Source: Dioszegia crocea
Lineage: Eukaryota; Basidiomycota; Tremellomycetes; Tremellales; Bulleribasidiaceae
Length of the DNA: 64,000 nt
Direction of reading: 5' to 3'
NCBI GenBank assembly: GCA_001600615.1
Contig: BCKK01000011.1
Coordinates: 124,001-188,000 of the forward strand
In this document: positions 47,176 to 58,800 of the stretch, in pieces
Numbering within the stretch: position 1 is the stretch's first letter
Layout: every line of letters begins with the position of its first letter
Translations under genes and position numbers: made by a program
Notes under the pieces: model-generated
The model's input: the letters and a program-made list of their open reading frames with translations, nothing else
What the model was told of the DNA's origin: nothing
Databases searched by the model: none

Positions 47176-48499
47176 ATGTCGGAAAAGCTATCAGTACCAG
47201 GGCCTACGGTGATTGCGCCATACCTCGACGCAGTGTCGAGTATCTTTCACCCGATCGCTCACCCGTTGATCAACACCAACAACCGATTCGCGGCATGGAA
47301 GGAGAGCTTTGGTTTGGTCCAGCCTGGGACTGTTGAGGGGTTGACGAGGGAGATTAGCCGTGGGTTAGGGGATGATTGAGCTGATGGCAGAGGTGCATTT
47401 GGCAAATTGGTTCTTTGAGGGTGCCCGAGCGGACATCTCCAAAGTGATTTCTGCCAACCCGGCCTTCCAGCTGCAACACTCGTTTGCGCTTGGCGGACAG
47501 GGTGCGGGAAAGTACAACTTTGGCGCGATCTGGACCAACAACTCAGTAGGTTGAGTGAAGGCTGGGCTAATCAGACTTTCCTACAGGGTGGTGTGGATGG
47601 GACTGGAGCAGTGACGGTGCGGGCGAACCAAAATTGGGATCGTAGAAACACGACCAAAATCCAGGGACAGGTGGGTTTGGCTTAGGCTGAGCTAATGACA
47701 GTTGACGAGTGAGGCGGGACGATCGATGCTGCAAGCCGAGCATGATATTCTAGGCGACCACTATTCGATCAATCTCAAAACTGTCAACCCGGGTTTGCTA
47801 GATGGCACGGGTATTCACATCGGGTCGGTGTTCCACTCGGTCGGCCCCCGACTTTCGGCGGGATTCGAGACTGTGGTGCATTACCCCCAGCCGGGCCAGC
47901 TCGAAACTGCCACTTCCTACATGGCGAAACTTACCTCGTTGCCAATCTCCTCCCTCGCTTCGGCCGCTCTTACCCCGGTGGGCCAGGCCCCAATCGCCCT
48001 ACCCTTCAACCCCCAGTGGACCGCCACGGCGCAATTGCAAAGCACCGGCAATGTCCAAGCGACCTACTACCAGAAGCTGTCGGATAAGGTGGATGTGGCG
48101 TTGGACTTCCAGACGGTGTTCCAGCCGGCCAGTATGATGGGCCCGGCCAAGCGGGACGCGGTGGCGACTGTGGGTGCCAAGTACGACTTCAGGCTGGCGA
48201 CTTTCAGGGCGCAGCTGGATAGTACGTGGAAAGTGGGCATGTTGTTGGAGCAGAGGTTTACGCCTGCGTTTGCGTTTTTGGTTGGCGGCGAGATTGACCA
48301 CAAGAAGGTAGGTTGGAGCTAGGCTAAGCTGATGTTAGAACACATCTAGGTTTGGCGTTGGAATTATGATTGAATCGTCTAGCATGTGAGTGGCACAGAG
48401 TGCATAGCCTGCCGGTGCACTCTAAGCTACATCCCGACTTTGCTGACAACCAGGACACAAGAGGAGATGATCGCCGCGGGGATGTTGCAGCCGGTGTAA
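47176..48499 (+). CDS. TOM40: Mitochondrial outer-membrane import channel Tom40
   Basis: Beta-barrel pore of the TOM complex. Exons 47176-47359, 47391-47545, 47587-47670, 47702-48307, 48339-48385 and 48454-48499 close to about 373 residues, the usual length. Boxes include LINTNNRFAAWKESFGLVQP, VHLANWFFEGARADISKVIS, NFGAIWTNNS, VRANQNWDRRN and KYDFRLATFRAQLDSTWKVG. The final SRFGVGIMIESS precedes MTQEEMIAAGM. Alternating hydrophobic strands follow the barrel pattern. The short 30-base intron at 47360-47390 with a GTGGGT donor is the least usual junction but restores QVHLANW. Confidence 0.95.
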
Positions 48500-48783
48500 T
48501 CGGGGAATATAGACAAAGGTTAGGAAGAGATGGGGTTTAGGAGTCTGCAGATAGGCAGCAGGCATGTAATCACCTTTCCACCATGTGATCTTGGCCTCAT
48601 TGGCGTGTACTATAGTGCTAGCTGATGGATCCGAAAGTGGAGATTTAGACAAAAGGCGGAATGCGGCATGCCGTAAGTCAGGTCCACCCGTTGTGCGGAA
48701 GAGCTTACTTTCAGTGACCATTGTCCTCCGCTCTTCATCCTTGCATCTTACCAATCGTGAGCGACAAAAGTATAGTGCTGGAC

Positions 48784-50039
48784 ATGGAATCTCCCACGTC
48801 GCATCCTCCCCCGCTTCCATCGGTGGTTTGGGATCGGATCGTCCACCATTTGCGACGCCCGCTTCCACGGCCTACTGGGCGTAATGACCGCTCTGAGATT
48901 CGCCAGGGAGAGCTGGCGATTATGATGCGGGTCTGCAAGGTGGGTCAGATGTTGTGCACAGCTGAAGACAGCTCTTCAATCGCCTCTCCGCATCTCGCCT
49001 GTATCGAGTCGTCGTCACGGACCACCTCCCCTCTCTTGTCGTCAATGTTGATCAGCCCGGTGTGGAAGGGGTCAAATCCAAAGCGCAACTACTCGAACAC
49101 ACACAGACCCTCTTCATTGAGTATGGGGAAAAGTTTGAAGTAGGGTATCACGACTTGATGCTCTACGGCGGGGACTACTTCCACCTTGCCGCCGGGCGCG
49201 CCCTCAATATCGACCTCACCAGTGTGTGCGAGGCGGAGTGTGTGTGGTTGCTGAAGGCCGCGACGCAGCTTTTGCCATACACGAAACTTGTCGGATTGGC
49301 CACTGGGGCGTTTCTCGGTGGACAGTTTGGGGTTTGGAACACGGTGTCTACCGCAAAGCCTCCGTCTGGGCGATTGAGGGATTTGATGGATCAGGCTGCG
49401 ACGGCGGTGACGCGTCTGGCTACGCAGGACGATACGAGGTTGGCATACTTTTGTCAGCGCGTCGAGTGGGGGCCGCTGAGGTTTATGCCGACCGGTCCGA
49501 TCAAGGCTGAGCCTGAGGTTGGGTGGAAAGGGGCGCCGGGTCTGAGGCACAGGGCGCATATTGATATGCACCCGGGCGGGCTGTCGTTGTCGCTTGGCGG
49601 TGAAGCAAGGTGGTACTGCGCTCTGCCGACGATGGAGGATTTGGACCATATATATGGTGTTGGGCGGTTGCTGGGTTTGGCCGCGGCGGCTGGTGTTGCT
49701 GGGCGGGAGCAGCAGATTCAGAGGCGTGTCCGGCGGGACTTTGGTCTGGAGGAGTGTAGGCGGAAGGCGGGGGTAGAGGTGGATGTTTATCTGCCGCCAA
49801 AGGTGTTGGCGGGGGGTGTAAGAGAGGCGATGGAAGAGGTGACGGGGATGTATCCGGTGCGTAAAGTGGCCTGTAAGGATGATTGGAGGTTGAAGCGGAT
49901 TGAAGACGCCCCGGAGTGTGAGGTGTGCGGGTGGGAAGTGGGGGATATTCCAGTGAGTAGAGGCGTGATTGGGCTGATGGTAGTTGACGGAACCCATCGT
50001 GGAGACGTTTCATCGGTGGGAGAAGGTGTACCAGTATGA
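48784..50039 (+). CDS. F-box-like protein, uncharacterised
   Basis: Exons 48784-48939 and 48972-50039 give about 407 residues. The N-terminus LPSVVWDRIVHHL followed by MMRVCK and LFNRLSASRLYRVVV matches an F-box-like start (LP..V...I..HL, then VCK.F..L....LYR.V) as in many basidiomycete genes. The rest has no recognised repeats; it is globular with ECVWLLKAATQLLPYTKLVG, a long region with conserved-looking Trp and Gly, and CEVCGWEVGDIP near the C-terminus, a single CxxC. If a true F-box it would bind Skp1 in an SCF ubiquitin ligase; that is inference. The gene lies at the left edge of a repeat-bounded gene-poor island. Confidence 0.6.
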
Positions 50040-50197
50040 TTATTAGCGCGAGTGTTAGGTGAGTTGGCAGTATGGTCCAGGCTGATAAGTAGTACGATAG
50101 GTGTAGCTGGGAAGGCATCAGAGACAATGGGGTTTGGGGAGCAGCCTGGATACTGGCGGACTGAGAGGACCTGCGCTGTAGCCACACGTGTGGAAAA

Positions 50198-50398
50198 TCC
50201 GTTACCCCCCCTCCCACCTAAATTTTTGCTGCATAGAAAAGTTGTTCAGAATCATCTCAGATGCTCGCCTGTACCACCCGCTAAGGTGTGGCTTGCTGTA
50301 TACACCCCCTATACACTATATGAGTTTGAGAGAGGGGGGTCGGGATTTTTGTAGCCAGTGACGTCATCAAATTACGGCATGTTTTCGCCACCCAAAGT
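50198..50398 (+). repeat. Dispersed ~199-base repeat, copy A
   Basis: Runs from GTTACCCCCCCTCCCACC through AAAGTTGTTCAGAATCATC, GTGGCTTGCTG, a TATACACTATAT stretch and GAGAGAGGGGGGTCGGGA, ending in TTTTGTAGCCAGTGACGTCA and GCCACCCAAAGTC. It is the reverse complement of the tandem units at 54970-55650. Confidence 0.85.
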
Positions 50399-50589
50399 CA
50401 GTCGCGCTTCATCACTTCATCGACACTGCACCAGTCTGTCTGATCTTGCACTGAGCAGGTCCTCTGAATGCTGGGTTGATTGTGTTGCTCAGAGATGTCT
50501 GACTGTGCTTGCAGAATGTACGCATCGATAGTGATGGGGCATTGAAAGACCCCACTTGTCACACACACCGTAAACTGAACAGTCCCATC

Positions 50590-50757
50590 CCAACCTCCAT
50601 GCATATCAAAGTTGTCCAGAATCATCCCCAGACTTCATCTATGATGTCGCCTCGGCCCCACCTATGCTGTATACACATATGGACACAGTATAGTATTGAG
50701 AGAGGGGGGTGGGGATTTTTGTAGCCACTTACGTCATTGGTCACGTGACATTTTTCC
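50590..50757 (+). repeat. Dispersed ~199-base repeat, copy B (diverged)
   Basis: Same orientation as copy A, beginning near CAACCTCCATGCATATCAAA and ending with GAGAGAGGGGGGTGGGGA, TTTTTGTAGCCACTTACGTC and GGTCACGTGAC. More diverged in the middle. Confidence 0.8.
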
Positions 50758-50765
50758 CTTCAAAT

Positions 50766-53700
50766 AATTTTCAACATCCCATCACACTGCATGCATGATT
50801 ATGACAGTATAGCGTGTCTGCCGCTGTAAGGATGGTCCTTCCGGGTCAGAGACCTCTTGATTCCTGCCAGTGTTGCGAGCAGATGAGAAACGATGTTCAC
50901 CGGCGATCGCCGCTCTTGACGTGACTTGGTGATTTCACCACTCATGCCTTTCAGTCGCAACATCATCAGGCTGCGCCAACAGCGCTGCCGCGACGCAAGT
51001 AGCGAGAGCACCATATTGAACACCATATGATGCATATACTGAGAGCCACATAGCATGAAGATGGGACCTCCTTCAAGTTAGTAGAGAGACAATGAATGAC
51101 CTCCGTGTGACGAGCGAAGCAAGATTTGCCCCTCATGATAACGCCACTGCCATTCGCCCTGATCTGCGAGACCGCAGAGCTGCCTGGACTAGGCGCTAAA
51201 GAGGCGGTTTGTATGTAGGGAGAGAGCTTTGAGGCGAAGGGAGCTCTGGAAGATATCGGACATTGAGGTTGAGTTCGGTATAGCTGTTACGAGGTGATGC
51301 CCAATATTGGAAATCGTAGCTTTAGATATCTTGACTTCGACACGATCTCGATTTGGACGCCCGCGACGGAGTTGAGTACAGAGCTGGGGGTGTTCGACCG
51401 GATCATGCCTGACCTATTTCCAAGTGGAGTCATGTGTCTCGTCATGATGGAGCTCGGCGTTGTGGGTGTCAAGGAGGGCGTCAAAGAGGAATGGCAGGGG
51501 TGGAATGGATATTCGGCATTGAAGAGCTGCACTGATTTGTCGATGTTCCTTCGCGCCTTACTTCAAGGAATGGCTGAAAATCGTTTCCCTGCATTTCCGA
51601 TCCGATTCCCGCCAGCGCCGTGCTCTTCTCATCCCCACTGACATTGCCTCTGCGCCCCTCCCTCAAACTGCGCATCTCTCTCCCTGGACCTCGCAGCGAG
51701 ATGTTCTCCCTCCGTCTCGATCTCGAGCTCATCATCCAGCCTCTCGTCGGAAATCCCACGTGCCGCCGAGTTGGCCAAACTTCTGGTAGGCTGAGATACC
51801 CATAATTTTTGGCCTGAGATGCAAGGGGATTAGCCAATGGTCGAATCGGTGATGAAGGGCAATGATGGAGCCGGATTGTGAATGGGGCCAGAGCCTGGTG
51901 CCGAGATGAGCGAAAGTGATCGAAGGTAAGGGAGACATCGCTGGAGAAGAGGAGCTGCTGGTAAGGTAGATGTGGAATCAGAACGGTGGGATGAGAGCGT
52001 AGATGGATAATCGGTCAACGATTGCAGGACCCTCTGGGGTTCTTTCGGATAAGAGTTCTTTCTCTCCCGTCTTTGGGAGAAATAGTTGAGGTGCCGGCAG
52101 ACGTCGGTCGAAGAACGGGTGGCTGCCAGACTCTGAGTGACACACGCGGGTTGAGCCATAATTGAGTGTCAGATCGAGAGGCTGAGGAGTGGGAGATGTG
52201 TCTTCTGGATTTGCGATGATGAGGTGGTCCGGACCAAGAGAGAACATTCGCAATTGACCCCCCCGACGAGAAGGACCTATACACCGATCCGTCTTCCCAT
52301 CCATCCATGCCAACCCATCCCATTCACCACGAGTAACCGCGCATAGTCATCCGGCCATCCAAAGGGACAGCTTGCGGATGAGCCTTCGTCCAGGTCTTGC
52401 CCCGCCTTTAGTAAGGTCCCTGTTCCATGAAGCAAAGGATCCATCGCTCGGCAATGCCGCAGACCACCGGCATGATTGAAACCGACGTAGCGATGGATAT
52501 GAATCCGAGCGGTGTCATCCGTAGGATAAGTTGAGACTGATGCCGAGGTGGATCGATGATATGGTGATGCCGGCAAATGCGTGATAGTGTGACAGGAGTG
52601 GTATAGGTGATGAGGGATGTTTGCCCATGGTGGCGATTCGACGGAGATTGACTGTTCATCCTCAGATGCCGCGGACGTCTCTGGGACCCGGTAGAGGCGC
52701 CTGTCACATCCGCCCTCGTGACCCATTGACAGTGGCCGTGCCCAACAGCTTTTGATCTTCCCCGGGCGGAGCTGGCATCTTGCCCAGGACCACCTTACAC
52801 CCTGCCACCATTGATGCGCCGGAGATCACTTTGACCACTGCCCGATTCTCCCCTCCTCTGCAGTGTCTCGACCTCGAGCACTTCACCTCTCTGGCCCGCC
52901 TTGTTCAGCGCCATCACGCCCACCTTGCAGACATCGACTTTCCGGACTTCGGCCTATTGATGACTTGCGATCGCCCAGCAACGACGAGCGATGCCAAGTT
53001 CGAGCAGGACATCGAGGACTTGCCGACTTAGCGTAGGGCGGCATTGCGGGCGGCGCATTGGAGTTGCGGGTGGGGAAGGCTCGAAAGGGACGTAGTATGG
53101 GGGACTTCGCACATTGGAGGAAGGGGTGGGTAGGTTAACAGCGAGTAGGGAGGGGATGGTCTACTCCACCCAGTGAAGGAGCGAAATAACGATAGGTCCC
53201 GTGGAGGAAGGTTCGTCGTTTCATTCCTCCAATGGCAGAGCTTTGGTTGAGCCCGGAGACGTTGGGTGTAGTGCCCTGCGGAACAATGCTGCCGTCTAGA
53301 TTCGGTACACTTGCCTTCTACAGCCTTTGTGTAATGGCCGGCGGAGCAAAGGTACATGTCGGTGGCTACAGAGTCAGCTATGTCAATCATCCCGCTGTCT
53401 TCAACCCTTCCTCGCCCCTCTACTCCCCAGCCTTTCAGTCCTTCTCATTCATCACTTTCCCCCGCCCGCTTCTATCTTCTCCGTGGATGCTGCTCTTCTC
53501 CTTCGTCTGGCTCCGCTACAGTCGCGCCAGCCCTCACTCCACGCCACCTCCCGCCCTGATCCTCGGCTAACCGTCCATCCTCGCTTCTCTCTTACCCGCG
53601 ACTCACATCAAGTCCACGACACCCTCTAGCGCGATGCTCAACAACCTGCATCATCCGCCACCTGCGCGCCCTCCAGCTCACATCGGTCATCTGCCCGTAA

Positions 53701-54950
53701 TCGATCTTCGTTCAGGTTATACCGCCTCGACTGTCTTCGATACTGAGATCTGAGTTCTGACCAGTCGTGGTGGTCCACCGTAGGCCAATTCCCTGCTCCG
53801 CGACACTCCCTACCTCCCACCTCGTCATCCATCATGCTACGCCCAACATGGTCCGAATCCGAATCTTAACCACCTCCACCCGATACCGACCCATGACCAC
53901 CAGGCGTAGCGCCAACTCGGTGTCGCTTGAATGGTTCCCTTTACGCCTCCGCCAGCACTGAAGCCACACGGCCCCGGATAGGCAGGCCAAGTACTCCCTG
54001 AGGGTCACGCTCCTTGTGTTCTCGAGCCTTGCGAGGTACTGTATTGGCTCCAAGCTGAGATCCAATGGTGTGTTCTTGTCGAAAACAACAGCATGCGAAA
54101 GGCCAGCATTGTAGAAGACCTGGACGTTGCTAAGAAGCTCTCTCGCCCACAGCCGATAGAAGCTCGCCAAGGGTAAGCGACCTCTTTGGCCATCAGTGCC
54201 CCCGGCAATGGACGAAGAGGGCGGGGGCACGGGATGTAGGGTTCGAGTGTCCGAGAAGGCACTTGGTGTGTGGCTGGAGAAGGGCCGCAGGTTGCCTTAC
54301 GGTCGTTTCGACGTAACGTGGGCGCGGGGATGGAAAGGTGGAACAAGGCGCTGAAATGGTAGGGAATGGTAGGGATTTCGCGAGTGGCCAATTAAGAGGA
54401 TTGCTGCGACTGTCGGAAGTCTACCGTCCAACTTCGTGGCAATCCCCGACTCCAGAATGTTGTTGTCCTTTACAGTCGAGAGTCTCCTTAGCATCGACGG
54501 ATACGGCTCGTACAAATGGAGTGTGAGGCGAAGAGGGGCGTCTGGAGAGGCAGGGGGAAGATGGAGGTGTTGCTTGGGATCCGCGCTGTGATGTACGTTT
54601 TGCAGGTTGCGGTGGGAATGTGACGCGACCGACACATACTGAGCCTCAGTATGACCGGCCATGCGTGAGGCCTCGCTATCAGGGCGCAGGGTGGGGTATA
54701 GAGGGAATATAGAGGGAGTGGCACTCGAGCGTTCAGCTGGAGCATCGTGACAGAATTACTACAAGAGGCAATTATAAACCGTGACCCAAAATTTCGGAAA
54801 GTGGTGTCCATCATGACCACACGCCTATGGCTCCCTGACCCATCATGCATCAGCACCATAGTACTTAGTGCCCTTTAGTACTCAGTGCTGGATGTCCAAG
54901 GGATTCTCCATAGCCAGTGAAGGTATACATAGACCAGGGGCGAGTGACGA
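50766..54950. other. Gene-poor island, only weak ORFs
   Basis: About 4.2 kb lying between repeat copies. The longest frames are 150 residues or less, on the minus strand at 52277-52726 and 53832-54230 and on the plus strand at 51294-51641 and 52780-53031. None shows a recognised domain, and they do not join through good splice sites into a longer protein. The stretch could be decayed genes, a decayed mobile element or a long regulatory region. No transposase or reverse-transcriptase motif was seen. Confidence 0.5.
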
Positions 54951-54955
54951 ATTGA

Positions 54956-55172
54956 AGACTTTGGGTGGCAAAAAGGTGACGTAAAAGGGTCACGTGATGT
55001 ATGCCGTAACTGGCTACAAAAATCCCCACCCCCCCTCTCTCAACCTTATATACCCTATATCGCGCGTATGTAGCAAGCCACACCTTAGTGAGCGATACAG
55101 GCCGGCATATAAGATGATTCTGAACAGATTTGATATGCATGAAAATCATATCCGAGATGTAGAGGTTATTTT
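54956..55172 (-). repeat. ~199-base tandem repeat, copy C
   Basis: First unit of the array, in reverse orientation to copy A. It starts with GACTTTGGGTGGC, has GGTGACGTAAAA and GGTCACGTGATG, the core GGCTACAAAAATCCCCACCC at 55012, CTTATATACCCTATAT, GCAAGCCACACCTTAG and GATGATTCTGAACAG. Confidence 0.85.
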
Positions 55173-55373
55173 GGCCCGCGAAAAAATGTCACGTGGCGTG
55201 TGACGTAAGTGGCTACAAAAATCCCGACCCCCCTCTCTCAACCTTATATACTATATAGCGGGTGCATGCAGCAAGCCACCTCTTAGCGGGTGCCACAGAT
55301 GGTCTTGTAGGATGATTCTGAACAACTTTCCTATGCATCGAATTTTTAGGTGGGAGGGGGGGTAACGGATTCG
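55173..55373 (-). repeat. ~199-base tandem repeat, copy D
   Basis: Second unit; core GGCTACAAAAATCCCGACCC at 55211, exactly 199 bases after that of copy C. It contains GTCACGTGGCG, TGACGTAAG, ACTATATAGCGGG, CTGAACAACTTTCCTATGCA and GGTGGGAGGGGGGGTAACGG. Confidence 0.9.
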
Positions 55374-55571
55374 AAAGGCAAAAGCATCACGTAAGGATGA
55401 CGTAAGGGTGGCTACAAAAATCCCGACCCCCCTCTCTCAATACTATATAGTGTATAGAGGGTGTATGCAGCAAGCCACATCTTAGCGAGTGGTCCAGGCG
55501 AGCATACGGGATGATTCTGAACAACTTTCCTATGCATCAAAAAATCAGGTGGGAGGGGGGGTAACGGATTT
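55374..55571 (-). repeat. ~199-base tandem repeat, copy E
   Basis: Third unit; core at 55410, again 199 bases after the previous one. It contains ATCACGTAAGGATGACGTAA, ACTATATAGTGTATAG and a near-identical CTGAACAACTTTCCTATGCA plus GGTGGGAGGGGGGGTAACGG to copy D. Confidence 0.9.
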
Positions 55572-55650
55572 GCGCGCGACGAGATCGTCACGTGAGTGGC
55601 TACAGAAATCCCGACCCCCCTCTCAACAGTATATAGGCGAGGATAGCATG
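55572..55650 (-). repeat. ~199-base tandem repeat, truncated copy F
   Basis: Fourth, partial unit; core GGCTACAGAAATCCCGACCC at 55598, 188 bases after that of copy E. It has CGTCACGTGAG and AGTATATAGG, then sequence similarity stops about 195 bases before the THO2 start codon. Confidence 0.8.
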
Positions 55651-55845
55651 AGCCTTGACTAATCCCAATAGTACGCAGCTGGGTGAGGGTAGTATGAGGC
55701 TTGATGAGTGTCTCAAATGCGGGACAGCGGTGGCAACTCCTCATTCCTTACTGATTATAAATCGGCGTTTCCCGAATTTATCCCACTCCCACACCACACC
55801 CAAGATCAATACAGCATCACCACTACCTTCCACACCTCGCCCAAG

Positions 55846-58800
55846 ATGGCGCCTAGAAAGAGCCAGCGAGAGCGGTCCGACTCGCTCACGCCTTTGCTCT
55901 CGCCTCCGACCACGCCTCCGCTTGAATCAAACGCGGAAAGCGACACTGATCGGATCGTGGCCCTGCTTGCCGAGCCGGGATTGGGTCTGGTGGACGTATG
56001 GGTGAAGGCGTTGATCCAGCAATCGGTGGAGGAAGTGTGCGACCTATACAGGTTGTGTTTGGAAGGATTGGATGATACCCGCAAGCAGACCCTAGGGGAG
56101 GTGCTAGTGGAGGTGGTTGAACTGCTCGAGGAGGAGCATGAGGACCGGACCAAAAGCAAGGACTACGCTGGCGACGCTGGACCCGAGCCAAAAGGAATGG
56201 AGGTCATCAAACAACTACTTGTGAGTACATAGCCTTCTTCGCTAATGATAGGCAAGCGATCACCTCCCCGCCCTCATCCCCACTCTCATCCTCCAACCCG
56301 AACGCTTAATCCTTCTCGACCTCCACCCCATTCCCCACCAACCGACCCTGCTCCAACGAAACATGGTCAAGAAAAGCACCACACTCTTCTACAAACAATC
56401 CAAATACAACCTCCTCCGTGAATCCTCCGAGGGCTTCTCCAACCTCATCGTCCAACTCACCTCTGCGGAGTCCTTATCAACAATGGTGGAAACCGATCAC
56501 GACCGAAAAGAACGCGCCAAACGAGTCTGGGGCAGAATCATGGGTTTGATAGGCTACTTCAACCTTTCCCCACCTCGTGTCCTAGACCTAATCCTAGAAG
56601 TCGGCAGTAATCACATTGCGGCACATTGGCGGTTCTGGCTGGATCTGCTCCGATGCTCGCCGTGGGGTTCACACGCAGACACCAAGGGCAAAGCTCGAGC
56701 GGTGGATTGGCAAACCGACGAAATTGGCGCAATAGAACAATGTATGCAGGGCAAAGGCGACAGAGTTCTGGCCCAAGTCCTGGGCGTCAAATTCAGCTTC
56801 TGCCAAGTGAGTCTATCGCCAACTTAGCTCATCAGAAACCCGACGCTGGCGAAACTCCGAGCGGACTCGTCCACCTCGCCGCTTTGCTCTTAAAGCACGG
56901 CTTTGTCAGCTTACCCGACGTTCTACCTTTTGTAAGTTTCCTTTGGACGCGCTAACTCAGCTCTCCCCCGACGACGCGGAAATGGCTACGATTCAACAAA
57001 CCGCCGCTTCTATGCGGACTTCCCGATCCGGTCCCTCCAACGCTCTAGCCAACTCCGTGCTGGATGACGACACGCCGGCTGCCGAAACCACCACTGAAAC
57101 TGCCGCCCCGTCCACCCGCCCTCCCCCAGAGCAAAGAATACAACTCCTCCAAGCCCTCCTGGCGGTAGGCCACATGCCTGCGGCACTCTACTTCCTCGGC
57201 CGCTTTCCATGGCTGGCGCAATACTCCCCAACCGTCGCAGATTTGATCCTCCGCATTGTCGACTTTGGACTGGAGGGTATCTATGCGGAAAATTGGCCCT
57301 CCGACATGCGCTTGGAAGCGACGGCTCCTACGTACCGCCTCCCAAACAGGGAGCTTGTCCCCACTCTTCTTGCGCCATGCCCACCAAACACCCCCACCAC
57401 CCAATTCGTCTTCTTCTACCCCGACTGGTCCCAGGGTCTCGAACGGTGGACCGACATCAGCGACATCCGCACGAAAGGAATGCGCTGGTTGAGTTTGGTG
57501 CGGGGCCTAGGCGGACGGCGCGTGGAAACCATGGTCAAAATCTGCCGTATCGGCGCGGACCACTTGAAACGCCCGGAGCCCACAACCGAATCCTGGCTTG
57601 AACTCCTCCGCGTCTCCCTCCTACCCGCGCTATCCGCCTCCACCTTCACCGCCGCGTTTGACAATGAAATATGGGCAATCCTACAACACCTCCCTTATCC
57701 TGTGCGCTACGGCCTCTATGGCGAATGGCGAAACGTCACCTGCAACTTTAGCGACCCCAAACACTGCCCCGCTGCCGCTCAGTGTGCCGCGGACAGCACG
57801 CGTGAGGTGAAGAAGGCGTTGTCTAGAGTTACTGCTGCCCAATCTGGGCCTGCCACAGCGCCTGACCGCGGACCCGCCCGCGCTCTGGCCAAACTCAGCC
57901 ACTCCAACCCTTGCGCCTTGTGGGCCACGGCCGTATCCCAGGTCAAATCCTACTCCAACATCGGCCAATTCATCGTCGAGGCGGGTCGATACATGTCCCC
58001 CCTAGCTATGGATGTTGCCACGTTCACCCTAGTTGACGAACTATCCGACGACAATGCGCCCCGCCTAAACCCCCAAGGCACAGGCGTCGCTGCGTGGTTA
58101 GAAAGTAAGTCCACATCCAAACGCGCTAATCAGACCTCGCAACTTTCGTTGGCGACTTCAATCGCCGCTACACCACCGTCAACCTCGAACCTGTCCTCCA
58201 ATTCATCATCAACCGTCTGATGCGCGGCCAATCGGGCGATCTCACCATTTTACAATCCCTCATCAGCATCATGTCTGGTGAGACCAAAATCGACAACGAC
58301 GCCATTTCCAACGACCAACTCCTAACCTACGGCGCGGGTCGAGAGATGATTCGCGAATCCTTCAACGCTACCGTTCTCAACGAAGGCACCGACAAAGCCA
58401 AACCCACAAAGAAAAGTCTGGCCCGGTTGATCTCTGCCCTACGCGACACCACCCTAGACATGCCCATCTGGATCGCCCTGGCCCAAACGCGCCAAGGCGC
58501 CGTGGATAAAATGGTCGGCGCCCCAATCAAAGCAATGTCTTCAATGCAGGATAATGTAAGTTAAGTTTGAATTGGCTAATTAGTGCCACGACATCTTCAT
58601 CCAGTACGGCGATTTGCTGTCGGAACAACTCGCCCCTTCCGAGCACATCGCCCGGACACCAGAGCTCGACTCTCTCGTCACCGAGTACGGCCTCGACTTT
58701 GCGCAGGCATTCCAAATCCTCCGCCCCAAGCTCAACGCGGAAATGCAGCGGACCCGCTCCGATGCTAAACTCTTGGAAAGTCCAAAAGAGATCGACAGTG

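Noticed and set aside
49089..50217. Two long minus-strand frames (302 and 238 residues)
   Set aside because: They lie antisense to the F-box-like gene, are Pro/His/Ser-rich as antisense frames of GC-rich coding DNA often are, and show no motif.
51294..54230. Several 80-150 residue frames in the gene-poor island
   Set aside because: No recognised domain, no joining splice sites, and open frames of this length are common in GC-rich DNA.
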